Assembly: GCA_030643345.1 (NCBI GenBank)
Contig: DAOWMA010000094.1
Location: forward strand, 1 to 7,443
Direction of reading: 5' to 3'
Length of the DNA stretch: 7,443 nt
Source of the DNA: Spirochaetaceae bacterium
GTDB taxonomy: Bacteria > Spirochaetota > Spirochaetia > B11-G9
Positions 1 to 6,519 of the stretch are shown piece after piece. Within the stretch, counting starts at the first letter, position 1. Each line of letters begins with the position of its first letter. The position numbers were made by a program, and so were the translations under genes. The notes beneath the pieces were generated by a model, which worked only from the letters and a program-made list of their open reading frames with translations, searched no databases and was not told the origin of the DNA.

Positions 1-68
1 CGCACTTCCCTTTCAATGAATCCAATGTTATTTAATAGAGCATCCCATGCATTGACCTTTCCTGTCAA
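1..68 (-). CDS. possible start of a further gene after nadC (partial, TTG start)
   Basis: A frame on the minus strand is open from a TTG at 68-66, which overlaps the nadC stop codon (TTGA), to the left edge of the window. It reads roughly L-T-G-K-V-N-A-W-D-A-L-L-N-N-I-G-F-I-E-R-E-V. An in-frame TGA lies just upstream of the TTG, so the frame cannot start much earlier. The Shine-Dalgarno match before the TTG is weak. Only about 22 codons are visible, so this may be chance; the other two frames close quickly. No terminator hairpin is seen after nadC, which leaves room for a downstream operon member. I do not recognise the product. Confidence 0.22.
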   Translation of the reverse strand, partial: MTGKVNAWDALLNNIGFIEREV

Positions 69-910
69 GGATGAAAATCCAATCCCAGATCAAGAGCCTC
101 CACACTGTGAGTCAGTGCACCTGAAGAAATAATATCTACTCCTGATTCAGCGATTTCCCGGACAGTTTCCAGGGAAACATTACCGGAAGCCTCTGTTATC
201 ATCCGACCGGCAACCAGTTGAACTGCCTCTCTTAATTGAGCGGGAGTCATATTATCCAGGAGGACAATGTCAACCGGCAGACCGATCAGTCTTTTCAGCT
301 GTTCCAGGGTGTCAACTTCCACTTCAACTTTCACTGTATGACCCAGCTTCTTCTTTAGTGCAGGAATCCCTTCTTCCCAGCCTGCAAAACCTGCCAGATG
401 ATTGTCCTTGATCATCACAGCTCCATCCAGACCAAATCTGTGATTAACACCCCCACCACAGCGGACAGCGTATTTCTGAAGGGCCCGTAATCCGGGAATT
501 GTTTTTCGTGTATCGGTAATACGTGCTCTGGTCCCTTCCACAGCTTTAACCATTCTGCTGGTCATTGTTGCGATACCACACATATGGGTCAGAACGTTGA
601 GAGCTGTTCTCTCCGCTGTAAGTATGGCCCTTGCAGGACCGCTGATTGTAGCTGCTCTGTCACCTGCTTTAACAGAAGATCCATCTTCCATGTATTTCTC
701 AAAAACAATTTCAGAAGAAACAACCCTGAAGGCAAAAAGGGCGATATCGATTCCGGAAAGAACACCTTCCTGACGTGAAGCAATTGATGCTGTTGCATTT
801 CTATCGGCGGGGATAAAAAAAGTGCTTGTAAGATCTCCGGCAAAGCCGATGTCGGCATGGATTTCATTTTTTATAAGTTCTTCATACTGAAGAGGATGCA
901 GCTGTTCCAT
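65..910 (-). CDS. nadC: nicotinate-nucleotide pyrophosphorylase (carboxylating), quinolinate phosphoribosyltransferase
   Basis: NadC converts quinolinate and phosphoribosyl pyrophosphate to nicotinate mononucleotide, CO2 and pyrophosphate, the step at which de novo synthesis joins the common NAD pathway. It is cytoplasmic. The 281-residue product has the usual full length. An N-terminal alpha/beta region (about 1-110) is followed by the barrel domain. Family signatures are TRKT-PGLR (134-142), RCGGG-x2-HR (150-158), the KDNH loop (168-171), EVEVD (196-200), LLDN (217-220), EASG (240-243) and SSGALTH (262-268). Together they hold the basic pocket for substrate carboxylates and phosphates and the acidic metal-site residues. 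It follows nadB by 21 bp. A good AAGGAG lies 12 nt before the ATG, a little far, and AAAGAG abuts the ATG; no better in-frame start is present. It is the last clear gene of the operon, and nothing looks degraded. Confidence 0.97.
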   Translation of the reverse strand: MEQLHPLQYEELIKNEIHADIGFAGDLTSTFFIPADRNATASIASRQEGVLSGIDIALFAFRVVSSEIVFEKYMEDGSSVKAGDRAATISGPARAILTAERTALNVLTHMCGIATMTSRMVKAVEGTRARITDTRKTIPGLRALQKYAVRCGGGVNHRFGLDGAVMIKDNHLAGFAGWEEGIPALKKKLGHTVKVEVEVDTLEQLKRLIGLPVDIVLLDNMTPAQLREAVQLVAGRMITEASGNVSLETVREIAESGVDIISSGALTHSVEALDLGLDFHP

Positions 911-931
911 CTCTTTTATTATCTCCTTAAA

Positions 932-2473
932 TCAGGCGGTTATTCTTTTCCTATTTTCTTCAATCAGAAAGTGGGCCCCTCTGCTCACCGGATTGTCCAT
1001 TGCAGCCCGTGCAATCTCCCGGGCAACATAGAGAAGATTTTCAAGTTCGAGAATCTTTCTCACACTTGTTCTGTTAAGTACGGAGACAGACACTCTTCCA
1101 AAACTGTAGGCTTTCTCTTTCAGAGACTTCAGCTTCAATTCAGCATCTTCCATTCCAGCCCGGGTCCTTATCGGTCCAAAACCTGTAAACATAAGTTCCT
1201 GCAGTTCCCGTTTGATACTCTCCATCACGCTTTGAGAAAGGGAAAGGACCATGGGTTGTGCAATTTCAACATCCTCAATAGGTTTGAATGATGTTTTCGG
1301 TACATCTCCTGCAGTCCTTATTCCGAATACCAGACATTCCAAAAGGGAATTGCTGGCCAGCCGGTTAGCACCGTGAAGTCCTGTTCCGGCAGTTTCACCC
1401 ACACACCAGAGCCCCTGTATGTTTGTTCTTCCCTTTGCATCCGTAAGAACACCACCCATCAGATAATGGGCAGCGGGGGTAACCGGGATTGGGTCCTTTC
1501 GAATATCGATACCGTTTTCTCTGCAGGAGGCAGAGACTGTCGGGAAGTGCTTTTCCACGTCGGGAACATTACTCCCGTCAAGGAAAACACGACCGCCGCG
1601 ATTGACTGTATTCCATATAACCCTTGCAACCACATCCCTTGGAGCCAGTTCCTTAAGAGGGTGAACTCCTTCCATGATCCGTCTTCCGGTTTCATCGATC
1701 AGTAGTGCTCCGGCTCCTCTCAGAGCTTCCGTTACAAGAGGGATTCTGCCATTGATTTTGTCTCCATCAAGGGCTGTGGGATGAAACTGAATCATCTCCA
1801 TCATATTTAAAGGGACACCAGCTCTTCCAGCCAGAGCAATGGTATCACCTGTTGATTCCGAAGGATTTGTAGTGTATGAAAACACCTGCCCTGCACCCCC
1901 TGCAGCCAGAATAATTTTATCGCATTCGAAGTAAATCCAGCCTTCATCATCATCCCAGGCAAAAAGGCCAGTAGTTCTTTTATCCCTTACGCGCAGTTCC
2001 CAGGCCATAGATCCTTCCCGACAGGTAATGTGTTCAGCCTCATCTGCTGCCTTCTTAAGAGTATCCATCAGAGCTGCCCCTGTGCTGTCACCCTGTGAGC
2101 GTAGAATCCTGGCCCGACAATGAGAACCTTCCCGGTTATAAAGGATGCTGCCTTTATCATCCCGATCAAAGGGCATCTTATTATCAAGAAGAAAATTAAT
2201 GGCATGAACGGCTTCTTCAGTAAGGATAGTAACCATCTCCCGATTACATAAACCATCCCCTGCAGTCAATGTATCCTGATAATGAAGTTCAGGACTGTCA
2301 CCTTCCGCAGCTGCTGCTGCAATTCCACCCTGAGCATAGGGAGAACTGCCACCTGTTTCATTCTTCACCTTATTAATAACAAGTGTCTTTAAGGGAGCAA
2401 GGTGAAGAGCTGCAGTTAACCCTGCTGCTCCTGCACCGACAACAATTACCTGATAATCTCTAATATATTTCAT
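932..2473 (-). CDS. nadB: L-aspartate oxidase
   Basis: NadB is an FAD enzyme of the succinate dehydrogenase/fumarate reductase flavoprotein family. It oxidises L-aspartate to iminoaspartate, which NadA uses directly; family members reoxidise the flavin with oxygen or fumarate. The 513-residue product is near the usual length. The N-terminal dinucleotide-binding motif V-x-G-A-G-A-A-G lies at 12-18, the flavin-contact segment T-G-G-S-S-P-Y-A-Q-G-G-I at 40-51 and the conserved REGSH-x-R-x-RI block at 114-123. Likely catalytic residues, by analogy with the E. coli enzyme, are H231 in QFHPTA, R279 in LAPRD and H336 in PAAHY. The C-terminal flavin region has VGETAGTGLHGANRLASNSL (358-377), followed by a helical C-terminal domain. 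The start at 2473 is preceded by AAAGG about 8 nt upstream and lies inside the 3' end of nadA (14 bp overlap), implying translational coupling. I see no frameshift or lost motif. Confidence 0.97.
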   Translation of the reverse strand: MKYIRDYQVIVVGAGAAGLTAALHLAPLKTLVINKVKNETGGSSPYAQGGIAAAAAEGDSPELHYQDTLTAGDGLCNREMVTILTEEAVHAINFLLDNKMPFDRDDKGSILYNREGSHCRARILRSQGDSTGAALMDTLKKAADEAEHITCREGSMAWELRVRDKRTTGLFAWDDDEGWIYFECDKIILAAGGAGQVFSYTTNPSESTGDTIALAGRAGVPLNMMEMIQFHPTALDGDKINGRIPLVTEALRGAGALLIDETGRRIMEGVHPLKELAPRDVVARVIWNTVNRGGRVFLDGSNVPDVEKHFPTVSASCRENGIDIRKDPIPVTPAAHYLMGGVLTDAKGRTNIQGLWCVGETAGTGLHGANRLASNSLLECLVFGIRTAGDVPKTSFKPIEDVEIAQPMVLSLSQSVMESIKRELQELMFTGFGPIRTRAGMEDAELKLKSLKEKAYSFGRVSVSVLNRTSVRKILELENLLYVAREIARAAMDNPVSRGAHFLIEENRKRITA

Positions 2474-3404
2474 GGTTACTACCTTTTACAGAAAGCATCT
2501 GCTCTACGGCAGAACGTGCTCTTCCGGCCACATCATTTGGTATCTCAACAACCGGCGTTAGATCTTCCAGAGATTTAAGCACCTTCTGCAGGGTAATCAA
2601 CTTCATATGAGGACAAATATTGCAGGGACGAATAAAATTCACATCAGGAAAAATTGAACTAAGGTTATCACTCATTGAGCATTCAGTCGCCAGAAGAATG
2701 CTTTCCGGTTTTTGCAGGGAATGCAGATCTGCGTTCCCTATAAAATCGATCATCTGAGCTGTAGAACCGGTATAATCAGAAGCATCAAGTACATCCGGAG
2801 GACATTCAGGGTGAGCGATAACTGTAAGTCCCGGAACGGCATCCCTAAACCTGCCGATCTCTCCGGGAGTGAATTTCTCATGAACTTCGCAGCTGCCGGG
2901 CCAGGTAATTATCTCCTTCTCTGTCCGGGAAGCCACATAGGAAGCCAGATAACGGTCAGGAAGAAAAATAACTCTGTCACTCTCCAGGGATTCAACAATC
3001 TTCAGAGCATTACCGGAGGTACAGCAAATGTCACATTCCGCTTTCACACCGGCTGAAGTATTTACGTATGTGACAACCGGAACACCGGGATATTTTACCC
3101 TAAGGGCCCGTACATCTTCCGGAGTTATAGACTCAGCAAGGGAACAACCGGCAGCAGGATCAGGGATAATTACTGTTTTATCCGGATTAAGAAGCTTTGC
3201 TGTTTCAGCCATGAAATGCACACCACAGACAATAATTATATCAGCCTCGGTATTAACAGCCTCCCTGGCGAGACCAAGGGAATCGCCGGTTATATCTGCA
3301 ATACCATGAAAAATCTGGGGTGTCATATAATTATGGGCCAAAATAACAGCGTTCTTTTCTTTTTTCAGTTGATTGATACGGTGGGTATATTCAATAACAG
3401 GCAT
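2460..3404 (-). CDS. nadA: quinolinate synthase A
   Basis: NadA condenses iminoaspartate with dihydroxyacetone phosphate to quinolinate using a [4Fe-4S] cluster with one free iron site. Numbered from the start chosen here (314 residues), the three likely cluster ligands are C87 in AAGCSLA, C172 in WPGSCEVHE and C264 in CNICPHMK; their spacing (85 and 92) fits the three-fold pseudosymmetric family. Other signatures are AHNY (23-26), GDSL (40-43), the CDICCTS segment (124-130), HPECPPDV (198-205) and TECSMSDN (240-247). Two ATGs compete. The ATG at 3410 touches the AGGAG with no spacer, whereas the ATG at 3404 sits 6 nt from it, so I prefer 3404; the upstream choice would add two residues (M-P). 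It is the first gene of the operon, directly downstream of a strong palindromic operator. The sequence type recalls alphaproteobacterial NadA. Confidence 0.96.
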   Translation of the reverse strand: MPVIEYTHRINQLKKEKNAVILAHNYMTPQIFHGIADITGDSLGLAREAVNTEADIIIVCGVHFMAETAKLLNPDKTVIIPDPAAGCSLAESITPEDVRALRVKYPGVPVVTYVNTSAGVKAECDICCTSGNALKIVESLESDRVIFLPDRYLASYVASRTEKEIITWPGSCEVHEKFTPGEIGRFRDAVPGLTVIAHPECPPDVLDASDYTGSTAQMIDFIGNADLHSLQKPESILLATECSMSDNLSSIFPDVNFIRPCNICPHMKLITLQKVLKSLEDLTPVVEIPNDVAGRARSAVEQMLSVKGSNHEIY

Positions 3405-3410
3405 GGGCAT

Positions 3411-3415
3411 CTCCT
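3411..3415 (-). promoter_or_regulatory. Shine-Dalgarno of nadA
   Basis: AGGAG on the minus strand directly abuts one ATG (3410-3408) and is 6 nt from a second in-frame ATG (3404-3402). Normal spacing favours the second as the real start. The site begins only 2 nt downstream of the palindromic operator. Confidence 0.75.
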
Positions 3416-3417
3416 AT

Positions 3418-3460
3418 TTATACTCTGTTTGAGTATAATTTATACTCAAACAGAGTATAA
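3418..3460. promoter_or_regulatory. tandem palindromic operator of the nadABC operon (putative NadQ/NrtR-type site)
   Basis: This is a perfect inverted repeat with 20 bp arms (3418-3437 and 3441-3460) around the 3 bp centre ATT. Each arm is itself a palindromic site, TATACTC-N5-GAGTATA: site 1 is 3419-3437 with centre TGTTT, and site 2 is 3441-3459 with centre AAACA. There are thus four alternating half-sites. The two 19 bp sites have centres 22 bp apart, about two helical turns, so two dimers could bind on the same face of the DNA. The array lies between the candidate -35 box and the ribosome binding site of nadA and covers the -10 region, which is ideal for repression. The regulator gene ends about 50 bp upstream. 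No second copy of the complete motif was found by eye in the window. Assignment to the neighbouring regulator is inference from position. Confidence 0.85.
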
Positions 3461-3465
3461 GTCAA
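3437..3465 (-). promoter_or_regulatory. candidate nadA promoter
   Basis: On the minus strand a TTGACT -35 box (3465-3460, 5 of 6 consensus bases) is followed by TAAATT at 3442-3437 with 17 bp spacing, or by TATAAA at 3444-3439 with 15 bp spacing. Transcription would start near 3430, giving a leader of about 25 nt. The spacer and -10 lie inside the palindromic operator, so a bound repressor would exclude RNA polymerase. Box choice is by eye. Confidence 0.55.
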
Positions 3466-3511
3466 GAGAGATCTATCCCTATTTCAATAAAATAATAACG
3501 ATATCAGAGGA

Positions 3512-4510
3512 TCAGTTGTTGCCTTGCCCCATCCGGACCTGTGGTCGCTCCATATAGATACTCTTCCTGAACCGGAACAGAGATGCCGGGCGACCCAGGC
3601 TGGTTCTATCCATCTCACCAGTTTCCTTTATTAGTCCCTCTGCAAGGAGCAGCCTGCGAAAGTTCTGCTTATGAAGCGAAACTCCATCTATAGCTTCCAT
3701 AACATTCTGAATTTGCAGGAGGGTAAACTTTTCCGGAAGCAGCTCAAATACCAACGGTCTATACCTCAATTTCCCTCGTAGTCTTCCTATTGCAGAAGCA
3801 AGAATTCTCCGGTCATCATACATCAGAGGTATTCCTGATTCCACTTTACAGCATAAACTCCCGGGATTATCCCTGTTGATCGGAAGCCTCACCCTTTCCT
3901 CTTCGGGCCAGGCATTCCAATCACGTACTGCTTCAGCAATAAGAGCTGCTTCATAGAGAAGTTCATAACGATAGAGAAGTCTGTCAGGGTCCCATCTCCC
4001 CCCGCCGAAAGCAAATTGAATTCGCTCCAGTCTTTCCAGTCTCCGGACCCTGTCTGAAGCTTCATCAGCCCAGTCATACAATTCTTCCAGAAGCTTATCG
4101 GCAGAAGCTGCCCTTCCTTTCCGATGGTCCTCCCAGGGGAAGAAATTATAGTAGTTCTGCCAGCAGGCATTGTAATCTTCAGAAATTTCCGAAGGATGGA
4201 TTAGTGCCAGATAGCTGATTGTCAGAAGCCGCAGCCCCTTTTCTTCAAGAATCTGACTACGAAATAGATTTCCAAAAGTATAGAGTTGTTCTACATATCC
4301 CAGATCAAAGCCTGTGCGGGACTTCACCCAGGCTTTCAAACCCAATTCCAGTGTCCTGTGACTTTCCGGAGAGTAGGGACCACTGGGAAGGGAAGCATAT
4401 TCCTTATTATCATCCGAAGGAAGAATAAGGATACGGGGTCGATTATTCTCAACCGAAACAATTACTGCCGAAAGACTGACAACAATATCACTACTGGAAA
4501 ACTCTATCAT
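3512..4510 (-). CDS. nadQ: Nudix-like/winged-helix transcriptional regulator of NAD biosynthesis (NadQ/NrtR type)
   Basis: The 332-residue product joins an N-terminal Nudix-like domain (about 8-130) to a C-terminal winged-helix region (about 228-315). The C-terminal part has the pattern RRILASAIGRLRGKLRYRPL (234-253), VFELLPEKFTLLQIQ (254-268), LHKQNFRRLL (279-288) and GRPASLFRF (306-314), which I recognise as typical of NrtR-like regulators and in particular the COG4111/NadQ group, predicted repressors of nadABC in alphaproteobacteria. The Nudix box around 44-68 is degenerate: aligned on G67, the consensus metal-binding acidic positions are W61, S64 and R65, so hydrolysis is unlikely and the domain probably only binds a ligand. 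Members of the wider group sense NAD-related or nucleotide ligands; which one acts here is unknown. The start is preceded by GAGAGG 3-4 nt before the ATG. The gene has its own candidate promoter and lies directly upstream of the nadA control region, supporting a repressor role. The symbol is inferred from family and context. Confidence 0.85.
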   Translation of the reverse strand: MIEFSSSDIVVSLSAVIVSVENNRPRILILPSDDNKEYASLPSGPYSPESHRTLELGLKAWVKSRTGFDLGYVEQLYTFGNLFRSQILEEKGLRLLTISYLALIHPSEISEDYNACWQNYYNFFPWEDHRKGRAASADKLLEELYDWADEASDRVRRLERLERIQFAFGGGRWDPDRLLYRYELLYEAALIAEAVRDWNAWPEEERVRLPINRDNPGSLCCKVESGIPLMYDDRRILASAIGRLRGKLRYRPLVFELLPEKFTLLQIQNVMEAIDGVSLHKQNFRRLLLAEGLIKETGEMDRTSLGRPASLFRFRKSIYMERPQVRMGQGNN

Positions 4511-4546
4511 AAACCTCTCTCTTATTCTGCAGAATTTGATACCATC

Positions 4547-4574
4547 ATTCTACAGGGTTTACATTATTTTGCAA
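4547..4574 (-). promoter_or_regulatory. candidate promoter of the regulator gene
   Basis: On the minus strand TTGCAA (4574-4569, 4 of 6 consensus bases) and TAGAAT (4552-4547, 5 of 6) are 16 bp apart. Transcription would begin near 4540, with a leader of about 30 nt before the ATG at 4510. The TATACTC half-site of the nadA operator is absent here, so repression through that motif is not expected at this promoter. Confidence 0.5.
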
Positions 4575-4604
4575 AGTAAACTTATTTTACCCTGAATTAC
4601 CCTG
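4553..4604. repeat. short direct and inverted repeats around the regulator promoter
   Basis: On the plus strand CAGGGTTTAC starts at 4553. The inverted pair GTTTAC (4557-4562) and GTAAAC (4576-4581) flanks the candidate -35 box. TTACCCTG occurs twice, at 4587-4594 and 4597-4604, exactly 10 bp apart, and its ACCCTG is the complement of the CAGGGT at 4553-4558. The set could be an activator or repressor site for the regulator gene or may be chance in AT-rich DNA. Confidence 0.4.
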
Positions 4605-4626
4605 TCTTCCAAATTAATTTATGCAT

Positions 4627-4653
4627 AAAAAAGGCAGCCTTCACAGGCTGCCT
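4627..4653 (-). terminator. intrinsic terminator after the nitronate-monooxygenase-like gene
   Basis: A 9 bp GC-rich stem (AGGCAGCCT pairing with AGGCTGCCT, 4632-4640 and 4645-4653) with a 4 nt loop is followed on the minus strand by a run of T (4632-4627). It begins 20 nt after the stop codon at 4674. No T-run follows on the plus strand, so it acts for the minus strand and separates this gene from the regulator/nad operon. Confidence 0.92.
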
Positions 4654-4673
4654 CCTATTACAAAAGTTGTTTT

Positions 4674-6461
4674 TTATTTGAGAACTTCTACTTTTTTGTT
4701 TATAGCAATCACTTCAAGCTTCAGGGATTCGAGAGTTAATATAAAACTCCCTTTCTTCCCTTTAACCAGTCTTTCTGATAATTCCTTATAATATGCAATC
4801 CCCTCAAGAAGATTAGATCCAAACTCAACAAGCTGTTTTTTACCTTCATTCACAACAAAACCAATAGATATGTCATCAAATTTAGCTTTAAATTGCTCAA
4901 TATACAATTCAAGTTCTTTGAGAAACATATGATCTCTCTTTTCGGATGTGATTAGATTAATTCTTCCATAGATATGATCCACCATCTCTTTTAAGCTGCT
5001 GATTTTCGAAAAATTTACAATATTTGGACCGGGTGTTAGTGCTGTTAGTGCTTTCTTATCAATGCCTAGTGTTTTAGTTGCAGCTCCTGCCAGGTCATGA
5101 CAGATACAGGCTTTATCCAAAATAAACTGTTTCTGCCTTTCAAAAAGGGCCCTTGGCAAATTCTCTTTAGCAAGAGCTGCCAGTTTCGTCTTTTGATATG
5201 GTATACTTGCTGTACACTGGGGAATCTTTGTGAACTCAGTATTAAAGGCTGCATGCTTATTTACACATGGTGAGCCGGGTCGCCCTTTGGAAATTCTATA
5301 TTTTCTCGCTAATTCAGCAGCAGAATTACCAATATTCCAAAACAGCACATTCAATGGAGACGCATCACTTAAGTATACATCTGATTTTTCTGCTTCTGCA
5401 AGTTTCTTCAGATGTTCGTCATTTATATTTATAACCTCCGGAACAAGCATAAATGGAGTAGCCCATCCGGTTCCATCAAGCTTATATTGCTCTCTTAAAA
5501 ACTTATCCTCCTCTGCTGTACCAATGCCACCCTGAACAGTTATATTAAGACCATCTGCAACAACTCTTTCGTCCCCTCCTGATTTAAGAAAAGCAGATCC
5601 AAGAATTTCCATCAATTTTTCCTTTCCCTTACGAAACTCTTCAAGTACAGGCCCGAGTAAAACACCTTTGGAAGCAAAAGCATGACCGCCACAGTTTAAT
5701 CCGGATTCTATTCGGAATTCCGACACCCAGAGCCCTTTCCTTGCAAGAGCCCTCCCCTGTATACTGGCAGAACGAAAGTCACTAACTTTAATTACAATAC
5801 GCTTCTTCAATTTCCCAAAAGCATCAGGCAGAAAATCTTTGTAGTGATTAATAGCATTAAAAAGCCTTGGATTTAAACCTGCAGAAAAAATCATGGAGGA
5901 ACTTAACTTACTATTTGCAAATCCCCTTAATGCAGATCCGGCGTCGGAATATTTCTCATCAAGCTTTTTTCCATTAAGAAATGGAACCATATCAAGCTTA
6001 GTCATAATATTTACATCAATAGATCCCGTTACCACCTGAGATTTGAGATATTTTTTTAACATATCTTTCTCCTCTCCGGGAGAAAAATTTTTCATTTTAA
6101 GATATTCCTGTTTTAAATTGCTTTCCGGCAGAAGCTCAAAATACCTGGTAATATCACTTCCCTCTTCAAAGGAACTATCCATCAACTTTGAAACATCCTT
6201 CTTTACTAAATCATCAAGAAGGTCAAGATATGATGTAATTCGACGGGCCCTCCAATCCTCCATACCTCTTTTTATCGGTGAATAGGGGAGATTGTTCTTT
6301 TCTGAATGAAATTTACGCATCTGCTCAATTAAAGTATCATCAACTAACGAAATTACAGATGATATTCCATACTTTGCCACTTTTAAGGGCGTATCTATAG
6401 TGAAACCAGTTCCCATTACAGGGATCTGGAACGAATGGGGCTCTTTATAATAACTGTTCAT
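4674..6461 (-). CDS. uncharacterised nitronate-monooxygenase-like (putative FMN-binding TIM barrel) protein with cysteine-rich C-terminal part
   Basis: The 595-residue product has no signal peptide or membrane segment and looks cytoplasmic. The opening IPVMGTGFTIDTPLKVAKYG (13-32), with ISSVISLVDD following, resembles the first strand and helix of the nitronate monooxygenase/enoyl reductase flavin barrels, as do ESGLNCGGHAF (252-262) and VQGGIGTAEE (309-318) with DGTGWATPFMLVPE (329-342), which match the GGH and phosphate-binding glycine patterns. It is much longer than ordinary members (about 320-360 residues): a helical insert lies at about 65-180, and an extra C-terminal part has SPCVNKHAAFNTEF (397-410), IPQCTAS (413-419) and ACICHDLAG (451-459), then a helical tail. 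C399, C416, C452 and C454 could bind a metal or Fe-S cluster (inference). The start at 6461 is chosen because AAAGAGGT precedes it at normal spacing; an ATG 20 codons upstream has no ribosome binding site and overlaps a candidate -10 box. It stands alone between its own promoter and terminator. Substrate unknown. Confidence 0.6.
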   Translation of the reverse strand: MNSYYKEPHSFQIPVMGTGFTIDTPLKVAKYGISSVISLVDDTLIEQMRKFHSEKNNLPYSPIKRGMEDWRARRITSYLDLLDDLVKKDVSKLMDSSFEEGSDITRYFELLPESNLKQEYLKMKNFSPGEEKDMLKKYLKSQVVTGSIDVNIMTKLDMVPFLNGKKLDEKYSDAGSALRGFANSKLSSSMIFSAGLNPRLFNAINHYKDFLPDAFGKLKKRIVIKVSDFRSASIQGRALARKGLWVSEFRIESGLNCGGHAFASKGVLLGPVLEEFRKGKEKLMEILGSAFLKSGGDERVVADGLNITVQGGIGTAEEDKFLREQYKLDGTGWATPFMLVPEVININDEHLKKLAEAEKSDVYLSDASPLNVLFWNIGNSAAELARKYRISKGRPGSPCVNKHAAFNTEFTKIPQCTASIPYQKTKLAALAKENLPRALFERQKQFILDKACICHDLAGAATKTLGIDKKALTALTPGPNIVNFSKISSLKEMVDHIYGRINLITSEKRDHMFLKELELYIEQFKAKFDDISIGFVVNEGKKQLVEFGSNLLEGIAYYKELSERLVKGKKGSFILTLESLKLEVIAINKKVEVLK

Positions 6462-6465
6462 ATGT

Positions 6466-6473
6466 ACCTCTTT
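6466..6473 (-). promoter_or_regulatory. Shine-Dalgarno that fixes the 6461 start
   Basis: AAAGAGGT on the minus strand lies 4 nt before the ATG at 6461-6459. The alternative in-frame ATG at 6521-6519 is preceded by CACCCTATC, with no purine-rich site, so the shorter protein is preferred. Confidence 0.8.
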
Positions 6474-6479
6474 AATAAA

Positions 6480-6515
6480 CCAATCACAAATTAAGGTTTG
6501 TCGGTTAGTGACTGG
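6480..6515 (-). other. leader hairpin upstream of the nitronate-monooxygenase-like gene
   Basis: In the minus-strand transcript CCAGUCAC (6515-6508) can pair with GUGAUUGG (6487-6480): 8 bp including one G-U pair, around a 20 nt loop. It ends 6 nt before the Shine-Dalgarno. If transcription starts near 6513, the RNA would begin at this hairpin. It may protect the 5' end or tune translation, or may be chance. Confidence 0.3.
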
Positions 6516-6519
6516 CTGC

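Noticed and set aside
857..1291. Plus-strand open frame within nadB
   Set aside because: It lies opposite well-conserved nadB coding sequence, has no ribosome binding site and no recognisable protein pattern; the same holds for the other plus-strand frames across the window.
3418..3460. The palindrome as a transcription terminator of the regulator gene
   Set aside because: It is AT-rich, has no T-run after it, has repeated internal symmetry typical of operators, and overlaps a good -35/-10 pair for nadA.
4309..4383. Active Nudix hydrolase (ADP-ribose pyrophosphatase type)
   Set aside because: The Nudix box in this segment of the regulator lacks the acidic metal-binding residues, and the C-terminal half is a winged-helix domain, which fits a regulator.
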